This document shows, piece by piece, positions 7,919 through 16,164 of a DNA stretch of 64,000 bases. This DNA is from Thermanaerothrix solaris (GTDB lineage Bacteria > Chloroflexota > Anaerolineae > Anaerolineales > Anaerolineaceae). Position 1 is the first letter of the stretch. Each line of letters begins with the position of its first letter. Location: positions 372,001-436,000 of the forward strand of contig NZ_JAUHMF010000002.1 of assembly GCF_032334255.1 (NCBI RefSeq), given 5' to 3'. The position numbers and the translations under genes were made by a program. The notes beneath the pieces were generated by a model. That model did no database searches and was not told the origin of the DNA. It saw nothing but the letters and a program-made list of their open reading frames with translations.

Positions 7919-7922
7919 CGGT

Positions 7923-8276
7923 TTAGTCCTCGGCTGTGGGGGATGAGGGGATGCCTTTCGCCAGCGCCAGTGGCCAGGCGGCAAAGACACCCGTGTTGGG
8001 CAAATTCAGGTCACCGATCAGGGCTTCGGCTTCTTCTAGGCAGCGCCGCGCCATCGCTTCATCCGGCACTATCGCCAGCAGGGTGTAGTTTCCCACCGCT
8101 TCGTGGGATTCGCTCTGGCCGTAAAGGTAGCGCAAGGCGAGGGGACGTTTGCGGCTGCGGCGCGCCCAACCGGTGCTTTCTAAAATCGTCACCCCGCTGA
8201 CGCCGGCCTTCTCCCATCGCATCAGCAAAGGATCAACATGGGCTTCGTTATCCACGACCATCAACACCAGGTACAT
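7923..8276 (-). CDS. PII-like (GlnB-fold) small protein
   Basis: The 117-residue protein has the beta-alpha-beta start of PII-like proteins (YLVLMVVDNEAHVDPLLMRW, then GVSGVTILESTG). The start is ATG 8276, with AAAGGA 8 bp before it; the longer frame to 8333 has no site. The classical T-loop with a uridylylated Tyr is not obvious; instead a basic segment WARRSRKRPLALRYLYG is present. It lies directly upstream of the cation antiporter. PII-like proteins often regulate a neighbouring transporter by binding nucleotides or ions. That role is inferred from context. Confidence 0.7.
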   Translation of the reverse strand: MYLVLMVVDNEAHVDPLLMRWEKAGVSGVTILESTGWARRSRKRPLALRYLYGQSESHEAVGNYTLLAIVPDEAMARRCLEEAEALIGDLNLPNTGVFAAWPLALAKGIPSSPTAED

Positions 8277-8385
8277 GGGGCAGTCCTTTCTAAAATGAGG
8301 GTTTACGCGCACAGGATAAGATGATTCTACCATCCTCGGTTTTTGGCCTCAGGTGATCCTACAGCAACGAGATCGGATGAAACAC

Positions 8386-8414
8386 TTGTTGCATTTAGCG
8401 CTTGGGGCTATAAT
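8386..8414 (+). promoter_or_regulatory. Promoter of the chrB-like/MFS operon
   Basis: TTGTTG (8386-8391), a 17-bp spacer and TATAAT (8409-8414) form a plausible sigma-70 promoter 28 bp before the start codon. An inverted repeat TGTTGCAT / ATGCAACA (8387-8394 and 8415-8422) brackets the spacer and -10 box and looks like an operator. Confidence 0.7.
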
Positions 8415-8442
8415 ATGCAACATCTGTTTCAGGCAAGAGCCC

Positions 8443-9024
8443 ATGGACTGGCTGCTGTTCCTACCTCAATTGCCGACGACCCCTTCCAGCCTGCGGGTGA
8501 CGGTCTGGCGTCGGATGCGCCAAATCGGTGCCCTTGGGCTCCAGAATGGCGTTTGGGTCTTACCGCAACGCGCCGATCTTGAGCGGTGGCTGCAGGATCT
8601 ACGCGCCCAGGTACGCCAACAAGGCGGTGAGGCCTGGCTGTTTCGGGCACAGACGCCAGATGCCGAGGCCGAGGGGCTGATCCGGGCGCGCTTCTGTACT
8701 GAACGCGATGAGGAATACCGCGAGTTCCTGGAGCGTTGCCAGGATTTTTTAGCCGAGATTGCCAAAGAGAGCCAACAAGGGAAGTATACCTACGCCGAAA
8801 TGGAAGAGATCGAGGAAGACCTGGAGAAATTGGAGCACTGGCTGGGTAAGATACGGGGGCGCGATTTTTTCGGGGCTGCGCTCTCGGTTGAGGCTACCAC
8901 GGCCCTAAAGACCTGCCACGAGGCCTTTGCCGTCTTTGTGAGTCATGTTTATGCTCGTGAAGGGCTGAATGCTGCAGCCGATTCCGAATCTCAAACCCTT
9001 AACGACGGAGATGCCATACCATGA
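8443..9024 (+). CDS. ChrB N-terminal-domain-like protein
   Basis: The 193-residue cytoplasmic protein begins MDWLLFLPQLPTTPSSLRV and continues WRRMRQIGALGLQNGVWVLP, which resembles the N-terminal domain of chromate-resistance protein ChrB. The middle (~85-135) is charged, probably coiled coil. The start at ATG 8443 has a moderate Shine-Dalgarno (AGGCAAGAG). It overlaps the following MFS gene by 4 bp (ATGA), so the two work together. ChrB proteins are linked to chromate sensing or resistance, but no chrA is visible, so the ligand could differ. Confidence 0.72.
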   Translation: MDWLLFLPQLPTTPSSLRVTVWRRMRQIGALGLQNGVWVLPQRADLERWLQDLRAQVRQQGGEAWLFRAQTPDAEAEGLIRARFCTERDEEYREFLERCQDFLAEIAKESQQGKYTYAEMEEIEEDLEKLEHWLGKIRGRDFFGAALSVEATTALKTCHEAFAVFVSHVYAREGLNAAADSESQTLNDGDAIP

Positions 9025-10238
9025 AATCCACAACCACGTCTACAACCACGCTGAGCGATGCCCAACGTCAACGCCTTTCCTGGCAGTTGATTGTTATCCT
9101 GGGCCTTGTTAGCGCGCTGGGGGATGTTACCTATGAAACGGCGCGCGGTGTCGCCGGGCCATATCTGCTCTATCTGGGTGCCAGCGCCGCCATCGTTGGC
9201 ACCGTTTCCGGGCTAGGGGAATTTCTCGGCTATGCGCTGCGTCTGGTCAGCGGTTATTTAGCCGAGCGCACCCGCGCCTATTGGGCCGCCACGTTCCTCG
9301 GCTACGGCTTGATCCTGTGCATCCCGCTATTGGCGTTCGTCAACCGCTGGGAACTGGCCGCCGCGTTGTTGATCTTGGAGCGCATTGGCAAGGCTATCCG
9401 CTCCCCGGCTCGCGATACCATCCTTTCGCACGCTACGGCCCAGACCGGGCGCGGGCGTGGCTTTGCTCTCCATGAGTTCTTGGATCAACTGGGTGGGGTG
9501 GCCGGGCCGCTGCTCTTTGGGCTGGTCTTCGCCGTGCGCCAATCCTACCGTGACGGATTCAACCTGTTATGGATTCCTGCCATCCTGATGCTGGCCGCCT
9601 TGGCCTTCGCCCGCTTGCGTGTGCCTACCCCGGAGCGGCTGGAAAAAGACACCCGCGCCGCAGATGCTGCCGGCACGCGCCTGCCGCGCGCCTTCACGTT
9701 CTATGCGCTGTTTACCCTCTTCAGCGTAGCCGGGTTTGCCACCTTTGCCGTGCTTTCTTACCACTGGAATGCCCGTGGCCTGTTTTCCCCCAACCAAATT
9801 GCCTACCTTTATGCCCTGACTATGGGCGTAGATGCCATCGCTGCGCTGGGGATTGGCCGCATTTATGACCGGATTGGCCTGAAAGGAATGGTGCTGATCC
9901 CATTGCTGACTCTGCCGATCCCCTTCCTGGGCTTTTCCCAGAGCACCGCACTGGCTCTATTTAGCGCAGTGTTATGGGGGGTGGTGATGTCGGCGCATGA
10001 GACGGTGATGCGAGCGGCCATTGCTGATATGGTGGGCAAGGCCCGTCGCGCTTCGGCGTATGGCATTTTCAACACCCTGTATGGTGCGGCCTGGTTTGTC
10101 AGCGGCGCCAGTATGGGCTTCCTCTACGAGCGTTCGCTCAGCGCGCTTTTGCTGTTCGTAACGTTGACCGAAATCCTGGCGTTGGTGATGTTTGGCTTGT
10201 TACAACGCGCTCATACTTCGCCTGAGGTGGCAGTCTGA
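9021..10238 (+). CDS. MFS transporter
   Basis: The 405-residue protein has about 12 hydrophobic spans in two halves, and a loop between spans 2 and 3 with GYALRLVSGYLAERTRAYW (an MFS motif A variant). A conserved stretch ERIGKAIRSPARDTIL follows, typical of multidrug or unknown-substrate MFS permeases paired with ChrB-like proteins. It is translationally coupled to the ChrB-like gene. An efflux role is likely; the substrate is unknown. Its 3' end overlaps the convergent TauE/SafE gene by 28 bp. Confidence 0.85.
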   Translation: MKSTTTSTTTLSDAQRQRLSWQLIVILGLVSALGDVTYETARGVAGPYLLYLGASAAIVGTVSGLGEFLGYALRLVSGYLAERTRAYWAATFLGYGLILCIPLLAFVNRWELAAALLILERIGKAIRSPARDTILSHATAQTGRGRGFALHEFLDQLGGVAGPLLFGLVFAVRQSYRDGFNLLWIPAILMLAALAFARLRVPTPERLEKDTRAADAAGTRLPRAFTFYALFTLFSVAGFATFAVLSYHWNARGLFSPNQIAYLYALTMGVDAIAALGIGRIYDRIGLKGMVLIPLLTLPIPFLGFSQSTALALFSAVLWGVVMSAHETVMRAAIADMVGKARRASAYGIFNTLYGAAWFVSGASMGFLYERSLSALLLFVTLTEILALVMFGLLQRAHTSPEVAV

Positions 10239-11062
10239 ACCTGGTGGGGGTGAAACACACGCCAGGCTGAGAAGAGAAGGATCAATCCCAGCAGGACTTT
10301 GAGCGCGGCCGGAGCGATGCGCCCTAATACCGGCCCCGCCAACCCGGCTCCCAGGAAGGTGCCCAGGCCCATCGGTAGGATCACCTGCAGCCCTTCCTGG
10401 GAGCTGATAAGCCCTCGCCGCAGGTGGCGCGCCAGGCCTATGGCTACGGTTGGCAGGCCGATGAGCACGCTGGCCGAGCCGGCCAGTTTGACCTCGACGC
10501 CGAAGAGGATCACCAGCGTGGGGATGATCAATTCGCCACCGGCCACGCCGAGCAGACTGCTGACCAAGCCAATCCCCAGGCCGGCCAGGAAGGCTATCCC
10601 ATAGCGGATCACCCCGGTCGGCAATCCGCCCCCGGGCGGGGCAAGGGGCAAGAAGGCTTCGGTGATCAAGAGCAATCCCAAGGCCGCCAGGAGGATCAAG
10701 ATGGCGCGTTCCAGGTGGCGTTGGCGCACGCGGGGCAACCATCCGGCGCCCCAGAAAGCCATGCTCAGGCTGCCCAATAGCAATGTTCCCAGCATCGGCC
10801 ATAGGGGGATGAGGTGTGCCCACGGCAGCACGCGCCCCCGCACGAAGAAGGCTATGCCCAGGGTCAGAAAACTGACGGCCAGGTTCAATGGCACGGCGCG
10901 CCGGCTTGGAAACCCCAATGCCCCGACCAGAACCGGCAGACGAAACTCCGCCCCACCCAAGCCGATTAGCGCCCCGACCCAGCCGATTGGGATGGCGCTC
11001 AGGAAAGCCAGGGTGGCCCGCCGCCATGCCACCCGTTGGCCCCAATTTTCTCCGGCCGGCAC
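10211..11062 (-). CDS. Sulfite exporter TauE/SafE family permease
   Basis: The 283-residue protein has about eight membrane spans and the duplicated TauE/SafE motifs: GALIGLGGAEFRLPVLV near the N terminus and GLVSSLLGVAGGELIIPTLV in the second half. It starts at GTG 11062 with AGGGAAG nearby. The family exports sulfite, sulfonates or other anions. It lies 21 bp after the CBS-domain gene on the same strand, forming a likely two-gene operon. The long ORF in a second minus-strand frame here is a shadow, because only this frame gives hydrophobic spans. Confidence 0.85.
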   Translation of the reverse strand: MPAGENWGQRVAWRRATLAFLSAIPIGWVGALIGLGGAEFRLPVLVGALGFPSRRAVPLNLAVSFLTLGIAFFVRGRVLPWAHLIPLWPMLGTLLLGSLSMAFWGAGWLPRVRQRHLERAILILLAALGLLLITEAFLPLAPPGGGLPTGVIRYGIAFLAGLGIGLVSSLLGVAGGELIIPTLVILFGVEVKLAGSASVLIGLPTVAIGLARHLRRGLISSQEGLQVILPMGLGTFLGAGLAGPVLGRIAPAALKVLLGLILLFSAWRVFHPHQVQTATSGEV

Positions 11063-11083
11063 GTCAGGCTTCCCTGGCGGGGC

Positions 11084-11530
11084 TTAGAGCCCGCTTTGAC
11101 CGCTCTCTTTAAGGCGATCTTCCAGGGTGCTGATGATGCGGCGCTGGCGGCTGATGATATCTTTAACCACGTCGCCGATGGAAATGATGCCCAGCAGACG
11201 GTCACCTTCCATGACCGGCAAGTAGCGGGTGCGCTTGTAGGTCATCAGTTCCATGCACTCCTCGACGGTTTGATCCGGGTGCACGGGGTAAAGTTCGGTG
11301 GTCATAATCTCGCGCACGAGGGTGTCTTTGGAGGCTTTGCCGTGCAGAATGACCTTGCGCGCGTAATCGCGTTCAGAGATGATGCCCACCAGGCGCTCGC
11401 CTTCCATAACGGCCAATGCTCCCACGTCCTTATTGGCCATCATACGCAGGGCTTCATAAACGGTGGCCTCGGGGCTGATAGACCAAATGTAATCTCCTTT
11501 GACCTGAAGGATGTGTCGCACGGTATTCAT
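11084..11530 (-). CDS. Tandem CBS-domain protein
   Basis: The 148-residue cytoplasmic protein consists of one Bateman module, with CBS1 at ~10-62 (EALRMMANKDVGALAVME then GIISERDYARKV) and CBS2 at ~75-128 (TVEECMELMTYKRTRYLPVME then GIISIGDVVKDII). Such modules bind adenine nucleotides and regulate partners. The start ATG 11530 has GGAGG 8 bp upstream; the open frame further 5' is not supported by codon usage or a binding site. It may control the TauE/SafE permease downstream. Confidence 0.87.
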   Translation of the reverse strand: MNTVRHILQVKGDYIWSISPEATVYEALRMMANKDVGALAVMEGERLVGIISERDYARKVILHGKASKDTLVREIMTTELYPVHPDQTVEECMELMTYKRTRYLPVMEGDRLLGIISIGDVVKDIISRQRRIISTLEDRLKESGQSGL

Positions 11531-11846
11531 CAACGTAGCCTCCTGGTTTGGAATAAGAAGAGCGAGGGTTGAATGACAGGGTGATTTTGTGCCTAGAGCA
11601 CCGAAGACGGTTGGTAAGGATGGGCTGCAGGATGTTTTGATCTCGGCAGATGTGCTTTCGTCCCTTCGACTACTATCATCATAACACAATCCGGCCGGCC
11701 AGGTGACGAAAGAGGGTTGCCAATGCGAGCTGCGCCCTTATACAGATAAATCGTATCAAATAAGGTTGTATAAGTCAATGCCGCAGCATCTTATGGGTTA
11801 CCAGGCTCACGGTGTTGGTTGGGAGGGTTTTGGTATCTAAGAAGCA
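11531..11846. other. Intergenic region without recognised gene
   Basis: This 316-bp stretch lies upstream of the CBS gene. It contains TATAAG- and TTGATA-like hexamers around 11740-11760 on the minus strand, but not at promoter spacing, and no credible ORF. Confidence 0.5.
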
Positions 11847-11873
11847 CGAGCCCCTGCACGGGGCAGGGGCTCG
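11847..11873. terminator. Rho-independent-like hairpin after the surface-protein gene
   Basis: A perfect 11-bp GC-rich stem (CGAGCCCCTGC / GCAGGGGCTCG) with a 5-nt loop lies 26 bp after the surface-protein stop. On the minus strand it is followed by TGCTTCTTAG rather than a pure T run, so termination is likely but not certain. Confidence 0.65.
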
Positions 11874-11899
11874 CAAGCGGCAACGGTAGGATGGTTGGA

Positions 11900-13237
11900 T
11901 TAGCGGTGGATTTCCACGCGGCGGGCGGCACTGTGGGTGAGCATGCCCAAGCCGAGGAAGATCAGCCCGAGGAAGGTCAGGAAGGATGAGAGGGGTGGCA
12001 TGGGTTGGGTCATATCGGCGCCAGTGACCGGGATGAGCAGGCCGGGCTGACCGCTAGAAGTTGAGGGAGGTGGGGGTGGCAGGGTAGGTGGCGTTGTGGG
12101 CTGGGTGGGCTGGCCCGGGTCGGGGGTGGGGGTGTTATCGCCGCTGGGAGGGATGATGACGGTTTCTGTTGGCATCGGCGTTGCGGTTTCTACAGGAGGC
12201 AGAACCGTAATCTCGGTGGGGCTTGCACCCGTTGGAGTGGGCTCATCAGGTATGGTTTCGGTTGGGGTAACCTCTGTTGGTGTTGCCTCCTCGGTAGGAG
12301 TCACTTCAGTAGGGATGGTTTCAGTGGGGATAATTTCGGTGGGAGTAATCTCAGTAGGAGTTACTTCCGTTGGTGTAATCTCGGTGGGGGTTACTTGGGT
12401 CGGTTCTTCGGTGGGTGCTTCGCAACTTTGGGTTTGTTCGATAGTGCGAGCCAAGGTACCCAGGTTGTAGGAGAGACGCACCGTTACCGTTCCGCCGTTT
12501 GTTGAGAAGTACGCATAATCATTGGCTCCTACCGTGCCACTGCCACTTTCACTTCCTCCGCTGATCACCTGCCAAGTGAACGAAATAGGGAAGGGATTGG
12601 GGTTGAAGACCGTCCAATACAAATTGCCATCACAAGCGGCATTGAGGGTAAGATCAGCGAGTGTGGGAGTGTTGGTTGACACAGGGGTGTTCGTTGGCAT
12701 CACTGTGGGAAGGGATGTATTCGTTGGCGTCATAGTAGGCGAGGACGTGTTAGTTGGGACGGCGCAGTAGGAACCGGCATAGGCACCGGGATTGTGGAGA
12801 GTAACGGTTTGCCCGTTGACGCTAACCGATGCCGAGGTGATATTGTAGTAACCGGGGCTTTGATAATCGTAATAATGCCAGACGTTCCCTGTGTTCTTGC
12901 TTGGGCTGATGGTAGCGGTATAGGTTGCTGAACCGTTGCTATACGTATAGGTGAGGCTACCAGGCGTGACTCCACTGGGGACATTGAGCAGGACGAAGTG
13001 GATTTCTACCTGCCCGTTCACACATTCGATGTGAGATAAATTAAGTTGATAGTTTGGTTGAGGGGTATTGGTGGGTTTGGGAGTATTGGTGGGTTTACGA
13101 GCAGTATCTAATGCAGTTGCGCTGGCTGGGAATGCCAACAGGCTTAGGCCTAATCCTGCCAATAAGGTAACAACGCCCAGAAGGTAAAACCAGCGGGCCA
13201 GCGAACGATAAAAGAGGGGTGACTTTTGGAACAACAT
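11900..13237 (-). CDS. Secreted, Thr/Pro-rich surface protein with IPVTG C-terminal anchor
   Basis: The 445-residue protein has a signal peptide (basic start, hydrophobic ~18-40, ASATA). Two globular beta-rich parts (about residues 60-165 and 190-255) are separated by TNTP-type linkers. A long stalk ~255-390 is made of TPTE(V/I/T) repeats. The C terminus is IPVTGAD, a hydrophobic span (FLTFLGLIFLGLGML) and a basic tail, the layout of a sortase-like or similar anchor. The start ATG 13237 has the Shine-Dalgarno CGGAGG. The stalk is probably glycosylated, given its Thr content. Two structured tandem elements lie directly upstream. Function: cell-surface protein, ligand unknown. Confidence 0.8.
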   Translation of the reverse strand: MLFQKSPLFYRSLARWFYLLGVVTLLAGLGLSLLAFPASATALDTARKPTNTPKPTNTPQPNYQLNLSHIECVNGQVEIHFVLLNVPSGVTPGSLTYTYSNGSATYTATISPSKNTGNVWHYYDYQSPGYYNITSASVSVNGQTVTLHNPGAYAGSYCAVPTNTSSPTMTPTNTSLPTVMPTNTPVSTNTPTLADLTLNAACDGNLYWTVFNPNPFPISFTWQVISGGSESGSGTVGANDYAYFSTNGGTVTVRLSYNLGTLARTIEQTQSCEAPTEEPTQVTPTEITPTEVTPTEITPTEIIPTETIPTEVTPTEEATPTEVTPTETIPDEPTPTGASPTEITVLPPVETATPMPTETVIIPPSGDNTPTPDPGQPTQPTTPPTLPPPPPSTSSGQPGLLIPVTGADMTQPMPPLSSFLTFLGLIFLGLGMLTHSAARRVEIHR

Positions 13238-13316
13238 AGCAAAACCTCCGAACAGAGACGAAATGGTAGCGAGCGATAAAGGCTGCACAATTGCCTTCCC
13301 GCTTGTGAATGAGTCC

Positions 13317-13400
13317 GGCCGGTTTCGCTATTGGCTCTGTGCGCTCCCACCGGGATACCGGTAAGCGACCATATCAGGGAATGCGCACTTCAACGCCGCC
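13317..13400. ncRNA. Structured element B (tandem pair, candidate cis-RNA)
   Basis: This 84-nt element shares conserved blocks with element A: GGCCGGTTTCGC, TGGCTC, GCGACCA and CTTCAACGCCGCC (plus-strand reading). The variable parts form stems: GTGCGC/GCGCAC with TCCC/GGGA, an inner hairpin ACCGG-GATA-CCGGT, and TCGCT pairing with AGCGA. The active strand is not certain. If minus, it is in the 5' leader of the surface-protein gene; if plus, a terminator-like hairpin follows at 13562. No known riboswitch class was recognised. Confidence 0.5.
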
Positions 13401-13467
13401 GAATAAACAGGACCTTTTGTAGCGGTTTGTCTTTTAAGTAAACAAACCGGCCCATCAGGAGAAGAGA

Positions 13468-13558
13468 GGCCGGTTTCGCCACTGGCTCGGCGGGGGGTGG
13501 CCCAGATTTTGGGTCTGGGCGGGCGACCAACGCGCACCGCTCCCGCTTCAACGCCGCC
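13468..13558. ncRNA. Structured element A (tandem pair, candidate cis-RNA)
   Basis: This 91-nt homologue of element B has the same conserved blocks but different stem sequences: GCGGG/CCCGC with GGTG/CACC, an inner hairpin CCCAGA/TCTGGG, and TCGCC pairing with GGCGA. Replacement of both sides of each stem relative to element B is direct evidence that pairing is conserved. Between the elements, ACAAACCGG (442-450 of 13 kb) can pair either with CGGTTTGT (13423-13430) or with GGCCGGTTT of element A, giving two exclusive hairpins. Confidence 0.5.
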
Positions 13559-13561
13559 TGT

Positions 13562-13581
13562 AAAAGGGATTTGACCCTTTT
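13562..13581 (+). terminator. Terminator-like hairpin after tandem structured elements
   Basis: AAAAGGG-ATTTGA-CCCTTTT is followed by ATTTTGTT on the plus strand. The U-rich side is on the plus strand, which favours plus-strand transcription of the tandem elements or protection of the glycan cluster from read-through. Confidence 0.5.
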
Positions 13582-13742
13582 ATTTTGTTAAGGACGTCAA
13601 TATTTTGACTTTGTTTGTCCCATTATACCCAAGTCGGTAAAAAAAGCAAGAGGTTTGGTTAGATTCTTGGTATTTTATAAGTATTTTGGGGGGTGAAGAG
13701 GAAATGGGATTTCAGAGCATCATAAAGGCACTCTAAGCATTG

Positions 13743-13751
13743 TGTTATACT
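13743..13751 (+). promoter_or_regulatory. Extended -10 element of the polysaccharide cluster
   Basis: TGTTATACT matches the extended -10 pattern (TG-N-TATACT) 31 bp before the first glycosyltransferase start. No convincing -35 is present, as often with extended -10 promoters. Confidence 0.5.
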
Positions 13752-13782
13752 CTAGCCATCAAATAAAATAAATAGGAACGCC

Positions 13783-14949
13783 ATGAGAGTAGCATTAATA
13801 GGCCCAGTGTATCCCTATCGGGGGGGTATTGCGCATTATACTGCTTCGCTGGCAGAGGCGTTTCAACAAGTTGGACATGAGGTCCTAATTTATTCTTTTT
13901 TGCGTCAATACCCTTACTGGCTTTATCCTGGAAAATCTGATAAAGAGCCCAGCCAACAGAACATTTATTTTCCGGTGGTTTATACCATAGACACAATGAA
14001 TCCCTATACATGGGTAGGAACAGCCAAGAGTATAAAAGAGGATCATCCAGATTTAGTGGTTTTTCAATGGTGGACTACCTTTATGTCTCCTGCTTTTACA
14101 ACGATAGGATATTATTGCCGTCAGCAGCAATTCCCCGTGGTTTTCTTGATTCATAATGTTTATCCTCATGAGAAGCGATGGCTTGATCGGGGGTTAGCGT
14201 GGCTAACATTAAGACTTGGAGATGCGTTTATCGTCCAATCCGATCAAGAAAAGAATAAATTGCTTAGTCTGTTGCCAAACGCTCGAGTCTATCTTCACCC
14301 ACATCCTGTCTACTTTCCTTTTGCTGGATTAAGACTGGATAACATAAGTGCCAAGACACACTTAGGCTTAGACACTAGCCTACCTGTAGTGTTATTTTTT
14401 GGAATCGTACGCCCTTATAAAGGCTTATCGCTTTTATTGGAAGCAATTGCCGTTTTAAAACAGCGGGGATATTTTATCCAAGTATTAGTTGTAGGCGAAT
14501 TCTGGGAGGATATTAATAAATATCAGCAATTGATAAGAAAACTAGAAATTTCTGATCTTGTTTATTTAGAAAATCGTTATATTCCTAACGAAGAGGTCCC
14601 GTTGTACTTTTCGGCTGCAGATATATTTGTGGCCCCCTACATATCGGGCACACAAAGTGGAGCGGTGAAATTAGCAATGGGATTTGGCTTGCCTATTGTG
14701 GTCTCGGATATAATTTGTGATGATGTGCTCTGTAACTCAGATATTGTCGTGAAATTTCCCGTTCGAGATACAGGGCAATTAGCTGTTGCAATACAACATG
14801 CTTTGGAAAAGAAAATGAGAATGGACACCTCTATTAGTGAAGATAAAGGCCCTACCAATAATTTATGGTTAGATCTAGCAATGCTCTTTCAGAAAGTCCT
14901 AAGTGATACTAGTTCCCTTAAGAATCGCGGAATAAGCGAGTCCCAATAA
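13783..14949 (+). CDS. Glycosyltransferase, GT4-type
   Basis: The 388-residue cytoplasmic GT-B protein starts MRVALIGPVYPYRGGIAHYT, with the Gly-rich donor loop near the N terminus. The GT4 C-terminal half is seen as VVLFFGIVRPYKGLSLLLEA, and ADIFVAPYISGTQSGAVKLAMGFGLPIVVSD is the nucleotide-sugar binding and E-x7-E-like region, with Gly/Ser replacing the first Glu. It would transfer a sugar from an activated nucleotide to a lipid-linked glycan. It is first in the cluster and AT-rich compared with the genes before it. Its 3' end overlaps the convergent glycosyltransferase by 61 bp. Confidence 0.85.
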   Translation: MRVALIGPVYPYRGGIAHYTASLAEAFQQVGHEVLIYSFLRQYPYWLYPGKSDKEPSQQNIYFPVVYTIDTMNPYTWVGTAKSIKEDHPDLVVFQWWTTFMSPAFTTIGYYCRQQQFPVVFLIHNVYPHEKRWLDRGLAWLTLRLGDAFIVQSDQEKNKLLSLLPNARVYLHPHPVYFPFAGLRLDNISAKTHLGLDTSLPVVLFFGIVRPYKGLSLLLEAIAVLKQRGYFIQVLVVGEFWEDINKYQQLIRKLEISDLVYLENRYIPNEEVPLYFSAADIFVAPYISGTQSGAVKLAMGFGLPIVVSDIICDDVLCNSDIVVKFPVRDTGQLAVAIQHALEKKMRMDTSISEDKGPTNNLWLDLAMLFQKVLSDTSSLKNRGISESQ

Positions 14950-16100
14950 AATTCTTTTACTCTTTCCTTTCCAAGTTCAATCATACGATCGGCTAACTCT
15001 TTATTATTGAGAATTTCAATTATACTAGCCGCGAGTGAATCGGGGTCTCCTGGCTTACAAATTTTTATAGCCGGTGGATCTCCTGCTAAAAGCCGGCGGT
15101 CTCCTACGTCTCCAGTTACAAACGGAACACCGCAAATCCAGCTTTCAAATAACTTCAGCGGACAACGCCCACGCGCCGTTAAATCATCATAAACCGGGTC
15201 AACTGAGACATTCGCTATCGCATAATATTTGGCCACTTCCTCGGGGGGTACTCTCCCAATCAGGATTACAGAGCTCTCTATCTCCTTCTCTTTTACAATG
15301 GATCTCACCTCATCGATACTTTCACCACCGCCCACCAGCAGCAGCGTTGTTTCAGGATCACTTCGATGCACTTTGATAAAGGCTTCGATTAGCAATTGGA
15401 GAGGGTGATTTACCAATGCAATACTTCCGAGATACACAATGATTTTTTTATCAGCCACTCCTAACTTATTTTTTAGGGCGATAATCTTTTTTGCTGAGAT
15501 GGGTGGAAACCGAGCTGGTTCAACGCCATTGGGCAAGTAGTATACACGGCTTAAAGGAACACCAAAACCTTGTAATTTTTGTCGCATGTAATGAGTATTT
15601 GTAGTGACCTGGTCAGCCCAGATTGGCAACTTCTTTTGGAACCACCCAACGATCTTTCGTTGCCACCCGTGCCTAAAATTCCCCGAATATTCTTCGTCAT
15701 CGTCCACATCTACAACAAGCAAACACCTCCAGCGCTTTGACCCAAGGATACCTGCTATCCCATTCATCGGATGAGGCTTACCAACAATGATGACATCAGT
15801 AGGATATTTCATTGCGGCCCAGGATAACCTAAGCGTTGCATTAAGCACAACCCAGACAAATCTTAATAGCGAGTAGTAGGTTTTCTTTGACCCTTTTTTG
15901 AGAACATGCATTTGACCTATATACTCAACTTCCACATCATTGATAACTAATTTTTTCCTATGCAATGCTTTATAATTGCTGTGAGTAGCCGAAATACGAA
16001 CACAGTGTCCCAAGCGTGTTAGTTCTTTTGCCCAAGGCAAATAGCGGCCAAGGCCACCTGGGCTCGATAAATCCTGGGTGAGAAGAAAATGAAATTTCAT
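14889..16100 (-). CDS. Glycosyltransferase, GT4-type
   Basis: The 403-residue GT-B fold protein has an N-terminal acceptor domain (MKFHFLLTQDLSSPGGLGRYLPWAKEL) and a C-terminal donor domain with KIIVYLGSIALVNHPLQLL and ETTLLLVGGGESIDEV. Its PLKLFESWICGVPFVTGDVG segment carries the conserved Glu of the E-x7-E motif. It is oriented against the rest of the cluster and shares its 3' end with the preceding glycosyltransferase. It very likely contributes a sugar to the same polysaccharide; donor and acceptor are unknown. Confidence 0.85.
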   Translation of the reverse strand: MKFHFLLTQDLSSPGGLGRYLPWAKELTRLGHCVRISATHSNYKALHRKKLVINDVEVEYIGQMHVLKKGSKKTYYSLLRFVWVVLNATLRLSWAAMKYPTDVIIVGKPHPMNGIAGILGSKRWRCLLVVDVDDDEEYSGNFRHGWQRKIVGWFQKKLPIWADQVTTNTHYMRQKLQGFGVPLSRVYYLPNGVEPARFPPISAKKIIALKNKLGVADKKIIVYLGSIALVNHPLQLLIEAFIKVHRSDPETTLLLVGGGESIDEVRSIVKEKEIESSVILIGRVPPEEVAKYYAIANVSVDPVYDDLTARGRCPLKLFESWICGVPFVTGDVGDRRLLAGDPPAIKICKPGDPDSLAASIIEILNNKELADRMIELGKERVKEFYWDSLIPRFLRELVSLRTF

Positions 16101-16164
16101 CTCTTCTTTGGATTATAACTGATTACATCCAACAGCATTAAAGTACCCATACTTTTTTCAAAAA

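Noticed and set aside
10200..11045. 281-residue minus-strand ORF overlapping the TauE/SafE gene
   Set aside because: Hydrophilic, Gly/Arg/Pro-rich shadow frame; the other frame has the membrane spans and family motifs.
12096..12470. Plus-strand ORF made of Gly/Val/Ser repeats
   Set aside because: It is the antisense shadow of the TPTE stalk of the surface protein.
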